Translations under genes and position numbers: made by a program
Assembly (NCBI GenBank): GCA_963578625.1
Contig: CAUZEO010000031.1
Span: 1 to 25,831 of the forward strand
DNA: 25,831 nucleotides
Reading direction: 5' to 3'
DNA from: CAUZEO01 sp963578625
Lineage (GTDB): Bacteria > Verrucomicrobiota > Kiritimatiellia > SLOV01
Notes under the pieces: model-generated
The model's input: the letters and a program-made list of their open reading frames with translations, nothing else
The model's database searches: none
Told to the model about the DNA's origin: nothing
Part shown: one piece after another, positions 1 through 7,566 of the stretch
How the letters are laid out: every line of letters starts with the position of its first letter
Numbering within the stretch: position 1 is the first letter of the stretch

Positions 1-968
1 CCGATGCTCACTCCCACGGGCCCGCGGATCCGGCCGATCTCCTCTTTGGTGAACCCGCTCTCCCGTAGCCGTTCACTGCGCTTCGTATGCGTCTTACGGC
101 TACCCAGTGCGCCGATATAGGCAACGGGTGAGCGGAGGAGAACGTGGAGTGCCGGGTCGTCGATTTTTGGGTCGTGGGTCAGGAGCACTGCATAGGTATC
201 CCCGTGCAGATCCATTTCGGGCATGACCTCTTCCGGCCAGCAGGTGTGCATCCGGTCCGGCGGCACCGGGAAGCGGAGATTATTCGCGAAGATTTTTCTC
301 GGGTCGATGACAACGCACTCGAAGCCGAGTTCCTTGGCAATGGCGACGAGGTGCACTGCGATGTGACCGGCCCCGACGATCAAGAGAGAGTCGGGTCGGG
401 GCATCACGTGGTAGAAGACATCAGCATCCTCGACCTGCATGACGAGCGATGTTCTTCGCGCGTAGGCCTCGCGTGCGCCGGACAGTACGGCCTCCAGGGA
501 TCCCTCCCAGGAACCGACTGCCTCGCGATCGGGATCGACGGCAAGGTGCGTCGGCGCGGCGGCATCCAGACGCGTCGCCACCACGACCGGACGCTTTTTA
601 TGGACCGCCGTTTCGACGGCACCCCACGCTTCAGCGTCCCCGGCGCGTCCGGTGTAAATCCAGTGTGGCTCGACCCAGACCGCAACTTCGCCGCCACAGG
701 AGAGGCCCACGGTCCAGGCTTTCTCGTCGTCCACCCCGAACGAGATTTTTCGGGGCGTGCCGGACTTGAGAACGCTCAACGCCTCTTCGATCACGGCGCC
801 CTCGATGCACCCGCCACTCACGGATCCCGCGACATTGCCGTCGGCATCGACAATCATCGCCGCTCCGGGTTGCCTCGGCGCGGAACCCCATGTTTGCAGC
901 ACGCGGGCCATGGCGATGCTTTTCCCCTCCGCCAGCCAGGTCCCCATGGTATTCCAGATATCGTGCAT
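1..968 (-). CDS. XdhC/CoxI family molybdenum-hydroxylase maturation protein (3' end cut by window edge)
   Basis: The frame is open from an ATG at 968 down to position 1, giving 322 visible residues. The start reads MHDIWNTMGTWLAEGK and is followed by the family's WGSAPRQPGAAM segment and the SGGCIEGAV motif near residues 48-56. A Rossmann-like IVGAGHIA lies near residue 196, and YIGALGSRKTHTKR near the visible end. XdhC proteins bind molybdenum cofactor, protect it and help insert the terminal sulfido ligand into xanthine-dehydrogenase-family enzymes. About 30 C-terminal residues are probably missing off the left edge. The ATG is the only reasonable start because an in-frame TAG lies 45 bases upstream with no GTG or TTG between. 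No good Shine-Dalgarno sits next to it; an AGGAGGAG run is about 40 bases away. It diverges from the cox-type operon at 1132, which fits a role in maturing that enzyme. The family is clear; the exact partner is inferred. Confidence 0.93.
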   Translation of the reverse strand, partial: MHDIWNTMGTWLAEGKSIAMARVLQTWGSAPRQPGAAMIVDADGNVAGSVSGGCIEGAVIEEALSVLKSGTPRKISFGVDDEKAWTVGLSCGGEVAVWVEPHWIYTGRAGDAEAWGAVETAVHKKRPVVVATRLDAAAPTHLAVDPDREAVGSWEGSLEAVLSGAREAYARRTSLVMQVEDADVFYHVMPRPDSLLIVGAGHIAVHLVAIAKELGFECVVIDPRKIFANNLRFPVPPDRMHTCWPEEVMPEMDLHGDTYAVLLTHDPKIDDPALHVLLRSPVAYIGALGSRKTHTKRSERLRESGFTKEEIGRIRGPVGVSI

Positions 969-1131
969 GTCTGTCGCAGGCCTGTCTGTAGGTTCGCCCG
1001 TCTTCTCCTCCTACACTGAATTGACCGGTTTGTCGTCTACTTTCCCGTTTGACGTTCTCCCCCGCGGTTGATAGAAGCACTGCAGCACGATGGAGCATGC
1101 GAACTGAAGGCTACTCCGGTATAAAAATTCC
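969..1131. promoter_or_regulatory. Divergent intergenic region; possible leaderless start for coxG
   Basis: These 163 bases separate the divergent xdhC-like and coxG genes and must hold the promoters for both. On the plus strand TATAAA at 1120-1125 stands six bases before the coxG ATG, and no Shine-Dalgarno precedes that ATG. This is the spacing expected of a leaderless transcript, but no convincing -35 box is visible. An alternative TTGACG lies at 1049-1054 with only a poor -10 downstream. The assignment is inference from motifs alone. Confidence 0.35.
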
Positions 1132-1599
1132 ATGGAATTAGAAGGATCACATACGTTCGATGCCGCCCGGGACAGGGTGTGGGAGCTTTTGAACGATCCG
1201 GATGTTCTTGTCCGCATCACAACCGGGCTCAAGCAGCTCGATCCGGAGGGCGATGATTCCTATCGCGCCATTTTTCAGATCAAAATGGGCCCGATCGACA
1301 GTTCTTTCCAGGGAACGATGAAAGTTGTCGAGAAGGTGGCGCCGGTGTCGTACAAGCTGCTGATCAATGTTGATGCGAAAATCGGTGTCGTTTCCGCGAA
1401 AGGTGAAATCCACCTGCAGGAAAGCGGGCCTCGGACCCTTCTGAATTTCAGCGGCCGGGCGGACATAAGCGGAAAACTGGCCCAGCTTGGTCAGCGAGTG
1501 ATGTCCGGCGTGGGAAAACACTTTACCAATCAGTTTTTTCAATCGCTGGAGAAGGAACTGGCATCCGGCGAAGTAACCGAACAGGAAGTGAAGTCATGA
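1132..1599 (+). CDS. coxG: CoxG-like SRPBCC protein (carbon monoxide dehydrogenase subunit G family)
   Basis: A 155-residue single-domain protein that begins MELEGSHTFDAARDRVWELL, the usual opening of the CoxG/SRPBCC fold. In this family the N-terminal strand, the DPDVLVRI helix turn and the long C-terminal helix around a hydrophobic cavity are conserved. In Oligotropha, CoxG helps anchor CO dehydrogenase to the membrane, but related proteins sit in many molybdenum-hydroxylase operons with unclear roles. No signal peptide or transmembrane segment is visible, so it should be cytoplasmic or peripheral. It is first in a plus-strand operon and its stop overlaps the next gene by four bases (ATGA), which implies translational coupling. 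The start lacks a Shine-Dalgarno and follows a TATAAA box by six bases, so it may be leaderless. Family assignment is strong; function is by analogy. Confidence 0.9.
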   Translation: MELEGSHTFDAARDRVWELLNDPDVLVRITTGLKQLDPEGDDSYRAIFQIKMGPIDSSFQGTMKVVEKVAPVSYKLLINVDAKIGVVSAKGEIHLQESGPRTLLNFSGRADISGKLAQLGQRVMSGVGKHFTNQFFQSLEKELASGEVTEQEVKS

Positions 1600-2063
1600 A
1601 TATACCGATTACGGTGACCGTGAATGGCGAAGTGCACCAGTGCGAGGTCGAGCCCCGGAAACTTCTCGCCCAGTTTTTGCGTGAGGACCTGAGCCTTACC
1701 GGAACTCATATTGGATGTGACACCAGCGGATGCGGCGCATGCACCGTGCTCGTGGATGGAGTTGCCGTCAAATCGTGTACGCTGCTGGCCGCGCAGGCGG
1801 ACGGCACGGAAGTAAAAACGATCGAGGGGGTCGCGTCGAATGGAACACTGCATCCATTGCAGGAGGGATTTCGGGAAAAACATGGACTGCAGTGCGGGTT
1901 TTGTACTCCTGGAATCATCATGACCGCGATGGACCTGCTGGAGCAGAATCCAGATCCCAGCGACGCGGAGATCCGGCACAGCCTGGAAGGCAATTTCTGC
2001 CGGTGTACCGGATATGAAAACATTGTAAAGGCCATTCGGTACGCAGCCGAAAAAATGCGGTAG
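1596..2063 (+). CDS. coxS: Molybdenum hydroxylase [2Fe-2S] small subunit (CoxS-like)
   Basis: A 155-residue iron-sulfur subunit of the xanthine oxidase/CO dehydrogenase family. All eight cluster cysteines are visible. C41, C46, C49 and C61 form the plant-ferredoxin-type N-terminal cluster. C100, C103, C135 and C137 form the helical C-terminal cluster, in the motifs QCGFCTPG and NFCRCTGY. It would pass electrons from the molybdenum site in the large subunit to FAD in the medium subunit. Its ATG overlaps the coxG stop by four bases, with an AGGAAG ribosome site upstream. The gene for the large subunit begins nine bases after its stop. Length and motifs are normal for the family and nothing looks damaged. 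Confidence 0.96.
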   Translation: MNIPITVTVNGEVHQCEVEPRKLLAQFLREDLSLTGTHIGCDTSGCGACTVLVDGVAVKSCTLLAAQADGTEVKTIEGVASNGTLHPLQEGFREKHGLQCGFCTPGIIMTAMDLLEQNPDPSDAEIRHSLEGNFCRCTGYENIVKAIRYAAEKMR

Positions 2064-2072
2064 GAGGTCAAG

Positions 2073-4448
2073 ATGGCGGCACTCATTGGCAAATCTGTAA
2101 AACGAGTTGAAGATAAGCGGTTCATCACCGGGCATGGGCGCTACACGGACGATATCGTTCTTCCCAGAATGTGTTTTGCCGCTCTCGTGCGCAGTCCGCA
2201 CGCGCACGCGGAAATTCGTGGCATCGACACTGCCGATGCGAAAGCGGCGGACGGTGTGGTGGGCGTATTCACCGGGCAGGATATTCATAAGGACGAAGTG
2301 ATCGGCGTTCCAACCGGGTGGCAGGTGGATTTCAAGAATGGCGACACCATGAAAGAACCGCCGTACCCGGTGCTGGCGGACGGGAAAGTGCGCTACGCGG
2401 GAAATGCGGTTGCCGTGGTGGTGGCGGAGACGGCCGGGCAGGCGAAGGATGCGGCCGAGCTGGTCAGCGTCGATTACAATGTGTTGCCTGCGGTCACGGA
2501 TCTCGCCGAGGCCATCAAGGATGGCGCGCCACAGCTGTTCGATGATGTACCGAACAACGTTCCCTTCGACTGGGAGTTGGGAGACAAGGCCAAGACGGAC
2601 GCCGCGTTCTCCGCGGCGGAACACGTGACGACCCTGGAATTCACCAATCAGCGCCTGATTGCAAACGCCATTGAACCCCGTTGTTCGATCGGCGAGTACG
2701 CCGAGGCAACCGAGCAGTATACCCTGTACACGACGTCCCAGAATCCACACGTCACACGATTGCTCATGTGCGCGTTTGTGCTCGGCATTCCCGAGCACAA
2801 GGTGAGGGTGGTATCACCGGACGTTGGCGGCGGCTTCGGTAGTAAGATTCCGCATTACATTGAGGAAGTGCTGGTCGTGTGGTGCGCGAAGCAAGTGGGC
2901 CGGCCGGTCAAGTGGACCGCGGAAAGATCGGAAAGTTTCGTGGCCGACGCGCAGGGCCGTGAGCATGTGACCCGTGCCGAGCTTGCGCTGACCAAAGACG
3001 GGACGATTACCGGTCTGCGGGTGAACACGCTGGCCGGGCTGGGCGCGTATCTTTCTACGTTCGGTCCATGCGTTCCTACCTACCTGCACGGTACTCTGCT
3101 GCAAGGTCTCTACACCACGCCCGCGATCCACATCGATCTTACCGCGGTGTTCACCACGACCACGCCGGTGGATGCCTACCGGGGCGCGGGCCGGCCGGAG
3201 GCCACCTACCTCATCGAACGGGTGGTGGACCAGGCGGCTCACGAGTTAAACCTGGATCCCGCGGAACTTCGTTCGAAGAACTTCATTCCGCCGTTCGATG
3301 GTGTCAATGAGCCCGGCTACCAAACGCAGGTTGCCTTACAGTACGACAGCGGGAATTACGAAAAAGTTCTTCGGCGGGCAATGGAGATGGTGGACTACGC
3401 TTCGCTCCGGAAGGAGCAGGAAGCGGCCCGGGCAGAGGGTCGCTACTTCGGGATCGGCATTTCCACCTACATCGAAGCCTGTGGAATCGCGCCCTCCGCG
3501 GTTGTCGGCGCGCTGGGTGCGCGTGCAGGCTTGTACGAGAGCGCTGGAGTCCGGGTTGAACCGACAGGGAAAGTTTCCGTCTTCGTGGGTAGCCACGCGC
3601 AGGGCCAGGGACACGAGACGACATTCTCGCAGGTCGTCGCCGATCGCCTTGGAATCGAAATGGCTGATGTGGAAATCGTCCACGGCGATACCGGCTCCGT
3701 GCCTTTCGGAATGGGGACCTACGGATCGCGGAGCCTTGCCGTAGGTGGGTCCGCCATCGTTAAGAGCGTGGACAAAATTATCGCAAAAGGCACAAAAATT
3801 GCCGCCCATCTTCTCGAAGCCGGAGAGCAGGATCTTGAGTTCGCGGACGGGAAGTGGACTGTGAAGGGCACGGATAAGTCCCTCGCGTTCGGCGACGTCA
3901 GCCTGGCGGCATACGTTCCGCACAATTATCCCGAAGGCCTGGAGCCCGGTTTGGACGAGACCAGCTTTTACGACCCCGCAAACTTCACCTTCCCCTACGG
4001 GGCGCACATCGCGGTCGTAGAGGTCGACATGGACACCGGGAAAATTGAGTTGAAGCGCTTTATTGCCTGCGATGATGTAGGGAACGTAGTGAACCCCATG
4101 GTGGTTGAAGGGCAGATTCATGGCGGCATTGCGCAGGGGGTTGGTCAAGCCCTCCTGGAGGGGGCGATCTACGATGAGGGCGCTCAGCTTCTGACAGCCT
4201 CGTATATGGACTACGCCATGCCGAGGGCGGACGATTTTCCGATTTTCGAAACGGACCGAACCGAGACGCCGTGCCCGCACAACGACCTGGGGGTGAAGGG
4301 AGTCGGTGAAGCGGGAACGATCGGTTCGACCGCCGCGGTTTCCAATGCGTTGATTGACGCATTGTGGTGCCTCGGAGTCCGGCATGTGGAGATGCCATTC
4401 ACACCGGAGAGGGTGTGGCAGGCGATTCAGGATGCAAAATCGGCGTAA
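2073..4448 (+). CDS. coxL: Molybdopterin-binding large subunit, form II CoxL-like (aerobic CO dehydrogenase family)
   Basis: A 791-residue catalytic subunit of a molybdenum hydroxylase. It starts with the typical GKSVKRVEDKRFITGHGRY segment, contains PDVGGGFGSK near residues 249-258, and ends with GVGEAGTIGS, where E746 is the expected catalytic glutamate. The active-site loop reads AYRGAGR at residues 368-374. In true form I CO dehydrogenase this loop is AYxCSFR and its cysteine binds the Mo-S-Cu cluster; here glycine 371 takes that place. That is the form II signature. Some form II proteins are annotated as CO dehydrogenase, but their substrates are mostly unproven and may be purines, aldehydes or N-heterocycles. 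A strong TAGGAGGT ribosome site sits five bases before the ATG. The gene order small-large-medium is also typical of form II clusters. The family call is firm and the substrate unknown. Confidence 0.95.
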   Translation: MAALIGKSVKRVEDKRFITGHGRYTDDIVLPRMCFAALVRSPHAHAEIRGIDTADAKAADGVVGVFTGQDIHKDEVIGVPTGWQVDFKNGDTMKEPPYPVLADGKVRYAGNAVAVVVAETAGQAKDAAELVSVDYNVLPAVTDLAEAIKDGAPQLFDDVPNNVPFDWELGDKAKTDAAFSAAEHVTTLEFTNQRLIANAIEPRCSIGEYAEATEQYTLYTTSQNPHVTRLLMCAFVLGIPEHKVRVVSPDVGGGFGSKIPHYIEEVLVVWCAKQVGRPVKWTAERSESFVADAQGREHVTRAELALTKDGTITGLRVNTLAGLGAYLSTFGPCVPTYLHGTLLQGLYTTPAIHIDLTAVFTTTTPVDAYRGAGRPEATYLIERVVDQAAHELNLDPAELRSKNFIPPFDGVNEPGYQTQVALQYDSGNYEKVLRRAMEMVDYASLRKEQEAARAEGRYFGIGISTYIEACGIAPSAVVGALGARAGLYESAGVRVEPTGKVSVFVGSHAQGQGHETTFSQVVADRLGIEMADVEIVHGDTGSVPFGMGTYGSRSLAVGGSAIVKSVDKIIAKGTKIAAHLLEAGEQDLEFADGKWTVKGTDKSLAFGDVSLAAYVPHNYPEGLEPGLDETSFYDPANFTFPYGAHIAVVEVDMDTGKIELKRFIACDDVGNVVNPMVVEGQIHGGIAQGVGQALLEGAIYDEGAQLLTASYMDYAMPRADDFPIFETDRTETPCPHNDLGVKGVGEAGTIGSTAAVSNALIDALWCLGVRHVEMPFTPERVWQAIQDAKSA

Positions 4449-4469
4449 CCGGGAAAGGAGAAACGGATC

Positions 4470-5324
4470 ATGATCCCAGCGGCATTTGAGTATCACAAGG
4501 CGAAGTCACTTCGAGGTGCACTCGGATTGTTAACCAAGCACGAAGACGCGAAGATTCTTTCCGGGGGGCACAGCCTGCTGCCTGCAATGAAGCTTCGAAT
4601 GTCTACGCCGGAACGACTGATTGATATCGGCGGTCTGAAGGAGTTGCGGTACTTGCGCGCAGGACGCGAATTCATCCGCGTCGGGGCGAATTCGACGCAT
4701 CGCGAACTTGCTTCGTCCAAGAGACTGGCAAAGGCCGCACCGGCGCTGGCCCAGGCTGCGGGTTCAATCGGCGATATCCAGGTCCGGAACCGCGGAACGG
4801 TTGGCGGCAGCATCGCCCATGCAGATCCGGCAGCCGATTACCCCGCTGTTCTGCTCGCATTAAACGCCACGATAAACGTTCGCAGCGCCGAGGGGGATCG
4901 CGAAATTCCCATCGACGACTACTTCATTGATCTGTTTATGACCAATCTGAACTCGGGAGAGATCATCACCGAAGTCACGATTCCCGTAACGCCGTCGGTG
5001 GGGAATTCCTGCTACCTGAAATTTCCGCATCCCGCATCCCGATTCGCCGTTTGTGGTTGTGCGGTGGCTGCCGATGTATCAGGCGGAACCTGGTCTTCCC
5101 TGCGCGTTGCGTACAACGGCATTTCGGGCGCAACGTTCCGTGATCAGGGTATCGAGCAGGCCCTGGAAGGGCAGGCGATAAGTGAAGATTCGATTCGGGC
5201 TGCTTCGGATAACGCCGCCGCGGGCGCGGAATTGATGGGCGATACCTTCGCAAGTGAGGAATATCGACGGCATCTCGCGCAGGTCTTCGCCCGCCGCGCG
5301 TTGACACAGCTTGCCCGAGGTTGA
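4470..5324 (+). CDS. coxM: FAD-binding medium subunit of molybdenum hydroxylase (CoxM-like)
   Basis: A 284-residue flavoprotein subunit. Both FAD signatures are visible: SGGHSL at residues 31-36 and TVGGSIAHADPAAD at 110-123. The C-terminal CO-dehydrogenase-flavoprotein domain follows, including HPASRFAVCG. It would accept electrons from the [2Fe-2S] clusters of CoxS and hand them to a quinone, NAD or other acceptor. It follows coxL after 21 bases, with an AAGGAG ribosome site. Its stop codon TGA shares one base with the ATG of the next gene, a polysialyltransferase-like protein that has no known link to this enzyme. Length is normal and the frame is intact. Confidence 0.95.
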   Translation: MIPAAFEYHKAKSLRGALGLLTKHEDAKILSGGHSLLPAMKLRMSTPERLIDIGGLKELRYLRAGREFIRVGANSTHRELASSKRLAKAAPALAQAAGSIGDIQVRNRGTVGGSIAHADPAADYPAVLLALNATINVRSAEGDREIPIDDYFIDLFMTNLNSGEIITEVTIPVTPSVGNSCYLKFPHPASRFAVCGCAVAADVSGGTWSSLRVAYNGISGATFRDQGIEQALEGQAISEDSIRAASDNAAAGAELMGDTFASEEYRRHLAQVFARRALTQLARG

Positions 5325-6484
5325 TGCGGGTACGACACATCTTCATCGTCAGCACCCCTCTTCAGGTGTTGAATGCCCGGGAGGCGCTCGACTACTACGC
5401 GTTGGATTCCGACGAATGTTTAATGGTTCTCATTGATAATCACTCGCCGGCGAACTCTCGCCAGGTCCGGGCGGTGATCAAGACCCAGGGATGGAAAAAC
5501 GTGGAGATCTATCCTGAAGCCAGGCGTAAGATTCTTGCTCGGCTTCGAATCGCTAATCGGTCGCTCTTGATGAGAACCTTCATTCGGCTTGCGGACAAAT
5601 TGACCCAACGCGTCATACACACGCCCATCGATACTTGCTTGTTGGGGCGCAGAAGCGCTCGAGATGTCAAACAGCTGGCAAAACGATGCGCGCATTTCGA
5701 CATTTATTTTATGGGATACTACGGTTCGCCCATTATGCGTCATTTCGAAAATTGTGTCCGGTCGGAACGTGTCATCCTCCTTGAGGAGGGTTCCAATCAG
5801 ATCAATCTCTATGAATCAGTCAATGGGGTAGCCGGAGAGGGCAAGCCGATGGAATACTTCCTTAACCCATGGGCAAACGCCTTGCGCCGTCTGCTGTTTC
5901 GAGTGAAACTTACACCGCGTTTCCCATTGACCTTTTTTACAGCGTACGATCTGCCGGCCACGGACCGTGTAGTGGTGGACCACAATTCCTATTCTGTTTT
6001 CCGTTCTGAGATCATTGCGTCGGAGCAGATTCCCGAGGTATACTTTCTGGGTGAGTGGCTTACACAATGGAAGTGCCTGACAGACAGTGAATACGTGGCG
6101 TACCTTGGAGAAGTGCAAAAGCACTATCCTGATCAGCGTTTTGTCTTTGTTCCTCATCGAAGGACGCCGCTTCACACCCAGGCCCTGATTCAGGAACGAC
6201 TGGGAATCGAGGTCCGCGATCTCGGTGGTCCAGTCGAATTGGTGCTGGCGGGCATGAACCAACGCCCGCGAACAGTCGCCGCATTTTTCTCATCCGGACT
6301 CTGCAATGTAGCCATGTTATACAGCGGGACAATCGACGTTGCCGCATTCCGGATTCCCGCAGTATTTCCACAGGCCCATTTGGATCGGTTCATTCGGGAT
6401 TTCTACAAAGTCTGCAGTTCCTACTTCGGTGATCAGATTTCACTTATTTCCCTATGTAATGTTTCTGGACTAAATGAGAAGTAA
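5324..6484 (+). CDS. Polysialyltransferase-like / GT52-type glycosyltransferase
   Basis: A 386-residue cytosolic protein. Its first strand, HIFIVSTPLQVLNAREAL at residues 5-22, is the classic opening of bacterial alpha-2,8-polysialyltransferase-family and GT52 enzymes, which use CMP-sialic acid as donor. Three regions match the motifs described for bacterial sialyltransferases. EEG at 154-156 fits D/E-D/E-G. VPHRR at 276-280 stands where HP is expected, so proline is replaced by arginine. FFSSG at 321-325 fits the S-S motif. ATG at 5324 overlaps the coxM stop by one base; a TTG in the same frame at 5321 is less likely. No transmembrane segment is evident. A CMP-sialate-synthetase-like gene lies at 17217-17894, which supports a nonulosonate donor. 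The family is likely; donor and acceptor are inferred. Confidence 0.75.
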   Translation: MRVRHIFIVSTPLQVLNAREALDYYALDSDECLMVLIDNHSPANSRQVRAVIKTQGWKNVEIYPEARRKILARLRIANRSLLMRTFIRLADKLTQRVIHTPIDTCLLGRRSARDVKQLAKRCAHFDIYFMGYYGSPIMRHFENCVRSERVILLEEGSNQINLYESVNGVAGEGKPMEYFLNPWANALRRLLFRVKLTPRFPLTFFTAYDLPATDRVVVDHNSYSVFRSEIIASEQIPEVYFLGEWLTQWKCLTDSEYVAYLGEVQKHYPDQRFVFVPHRRTPLHTQALIQERLGIEVRDLGGPVELVLAGMNQRPRTVAAFFSSGLCNVAMLYSGTIDVAAFRIPAVFPQAHLDRFIRDFYKVCSSYFGDQISLISLCNVSGLNEK

Positions 6485-6974
6485 AGATTCCTGAGGCACG
6501 ACTTCGCGTCGCACGTGACCTGGCCACAGGCAGAAGAGTTCTCGATATCGGGGGTGCGCTAATTCCCGGAGCTCCCGTGACCGGCCAGTTCGCTCGGACG
6601 TACGATGGAATTCGAGAGTCAGCCCGGGAGTACAAAATCGCCGATGTTCAGGCGGCCGCGGATTTCGTGGTTGATTTGAATTCCGATGCGGGAGTGGCGG
6701 AGTTGAGGAAGGTTATCGACACCTATCGGCCCGAAACGATCCTGTACATGGAAACGTTGGAGCACGTCAACGATCATTTTGAAGTCATGAAAGTTATGGC
6801 TTACGCGGTGAAAAACGACGGGTCCGCCGCATTCATCACTTTGCCTCACCACGGGAATTGGATTCCGGCCGCTACCTGTGGTACTGGTGGATCGTGTGGG
6901 CCGCTTCTTTTTTCCAGCCGGTGAGCTGGGAGTTTGTCATCAAGCCCGAGCGCGACGAGTGCTCTGCTCAGTAA
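6474..6974 (+). pseudogene. Frame-broken SAM-dependent methyltransferase fragment
   Basis: From 6484 the frame reads KIPEARLRVARD, then VLDIGG (a methyltransferase motif I), then LYMETLEHVND (post-II motif), and stops at 6924. No start codon opens this frame before a GTG at 6577, which lies downstream of motif I. An ATG at 6474, overlapping the previous gene's stop region, would fit perfectly if one A of the AAA at 6483-6485 were removed, giving MRSKIPEARLRVA. As written that ATG hits TGA at 6492. Towards the 3' end, after about 6850, a different frame becomes protein-like, with a tryptophan-rich hydrophobic run and an end at TAA 6972-6974. So the gene is probably a decayed or chimaeric methyltransferase. 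A sequencing indel is the alternative. Confidence 0.65.
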
Positions 6975-6981
6975 ATAAGCG

Positions 6982-7566
6982 TCAGTCTTTCGGGTCCGGC
7001 TTGTGTCGGCTCAGCATGCTCACCGAATCCAGGATTTTGTCCCGATCTCTCGGTTTGTAGAATTGCGCTGGTGAACCCAGGTATACAGACCAGGGCTTGA
7101 GCTTCGTGTTCGGCGTAACCAGAGTTGATGCGCCGGTTGCGAAGCCCTCCGGCAGATGGACCCCTGGTAGAATCGTCGTGTTGGCACCAAGCAATACATG
7201 ATCTTCGAGAACAACGTTCTCTTCAATGCCGGGTTCGGCAATCTCTGGGGGGATCGTGGGCCCGCTCAAGCCCCCAAGAAGGAAATCGTGGGAGGCGGCC
7301 ACCAATCGGCCCCCCGGAGCAATATTCACGTAGCTGCCGACCGTGACATGGGCGTTGCCTCCGATAATGGCAGTAAGTGCGCCGATGTGCGTATAGCTTC
7401 CAACCGTCAGCCCGCATGAAACATACGTGAAGTCATCGATGATTGTGTGATCGCCGATCGACACGCGTTCCGGTTTCCTGATCCGGACTGTTTTGCCCAG
7501 AATTACATGTTCGCCGCAATGCTTCAGGTCGTGGGGATTAAAAAAAATGTTTTCCATGTTTGTCAT
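6982..7566 (-). CDS. Hexapeptide-repeat (left-handed beta-helix) acyltransferase
   Basis: A 194-residue protein dominated by hexapeptide repeats of the [LIV]-G-x(4) type. Examples are VSIGDHTIIDDFTYVS near 35-50, LTVGSYTHIGALTAII, VTVGSYVNIAPGG and VLLGANTTILPGV near 124-136. It ends with the YLGSPAQFYKPRD segment typical of the WbbJ/LacA-like acetyltransferases. H93 in ASHDF is a candidate catalytic histidine. Such enzymes trimerise and move an acetyl group from acetyl-CoA to a sugar hydroxyl or amino group. Its ATG overlaps the end of the GT4 gene by four bases (ATGA), so it is the last gene of a three-gene minus-strand operon. An upstream DegT aminotransferase makes a 4- or 3-amino sugar N-acetyltransferase plausible, but O-acetylation is equally possible. 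Confidence 0.87.
   Translation of the reverse strand: MTNMENIFFNPHDLKHCGEHVILGKTVRIRKPERVSIGDHTIIDDFTYVSCGLTVGSYTHIGALTAIIGGNAHVTVGSYVNIAPGGRLVAASHDFLLGGLSGPTIPPEIAEPGIEENVVLEDHVLLGANTTILPGVHLPEGFATGASTLVTPNTKLKPWSVYLGSPAQFYKPRDRDKILDSVSMLSRHKPDPKD

Noticed and set aside
144..1019. Plus-strand open frame of 291 codons
   Set aside because: It lies opposite the XdhC-like gene, which has clear family motifs; the plus-strand translation has none.
1539..2798. Minus-strand open frame of 419 codons across coxS and coxL
   Set aside because: It is a shadow of two intact plus-strand genes with full motifs, and has no family features or ribosome site.
3336..4496. Minus-strand open frame of 386 codons inside coxL
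   Set aside because: It is the mirror of high-GC coding sequence; the coxL protein explains the region fully.
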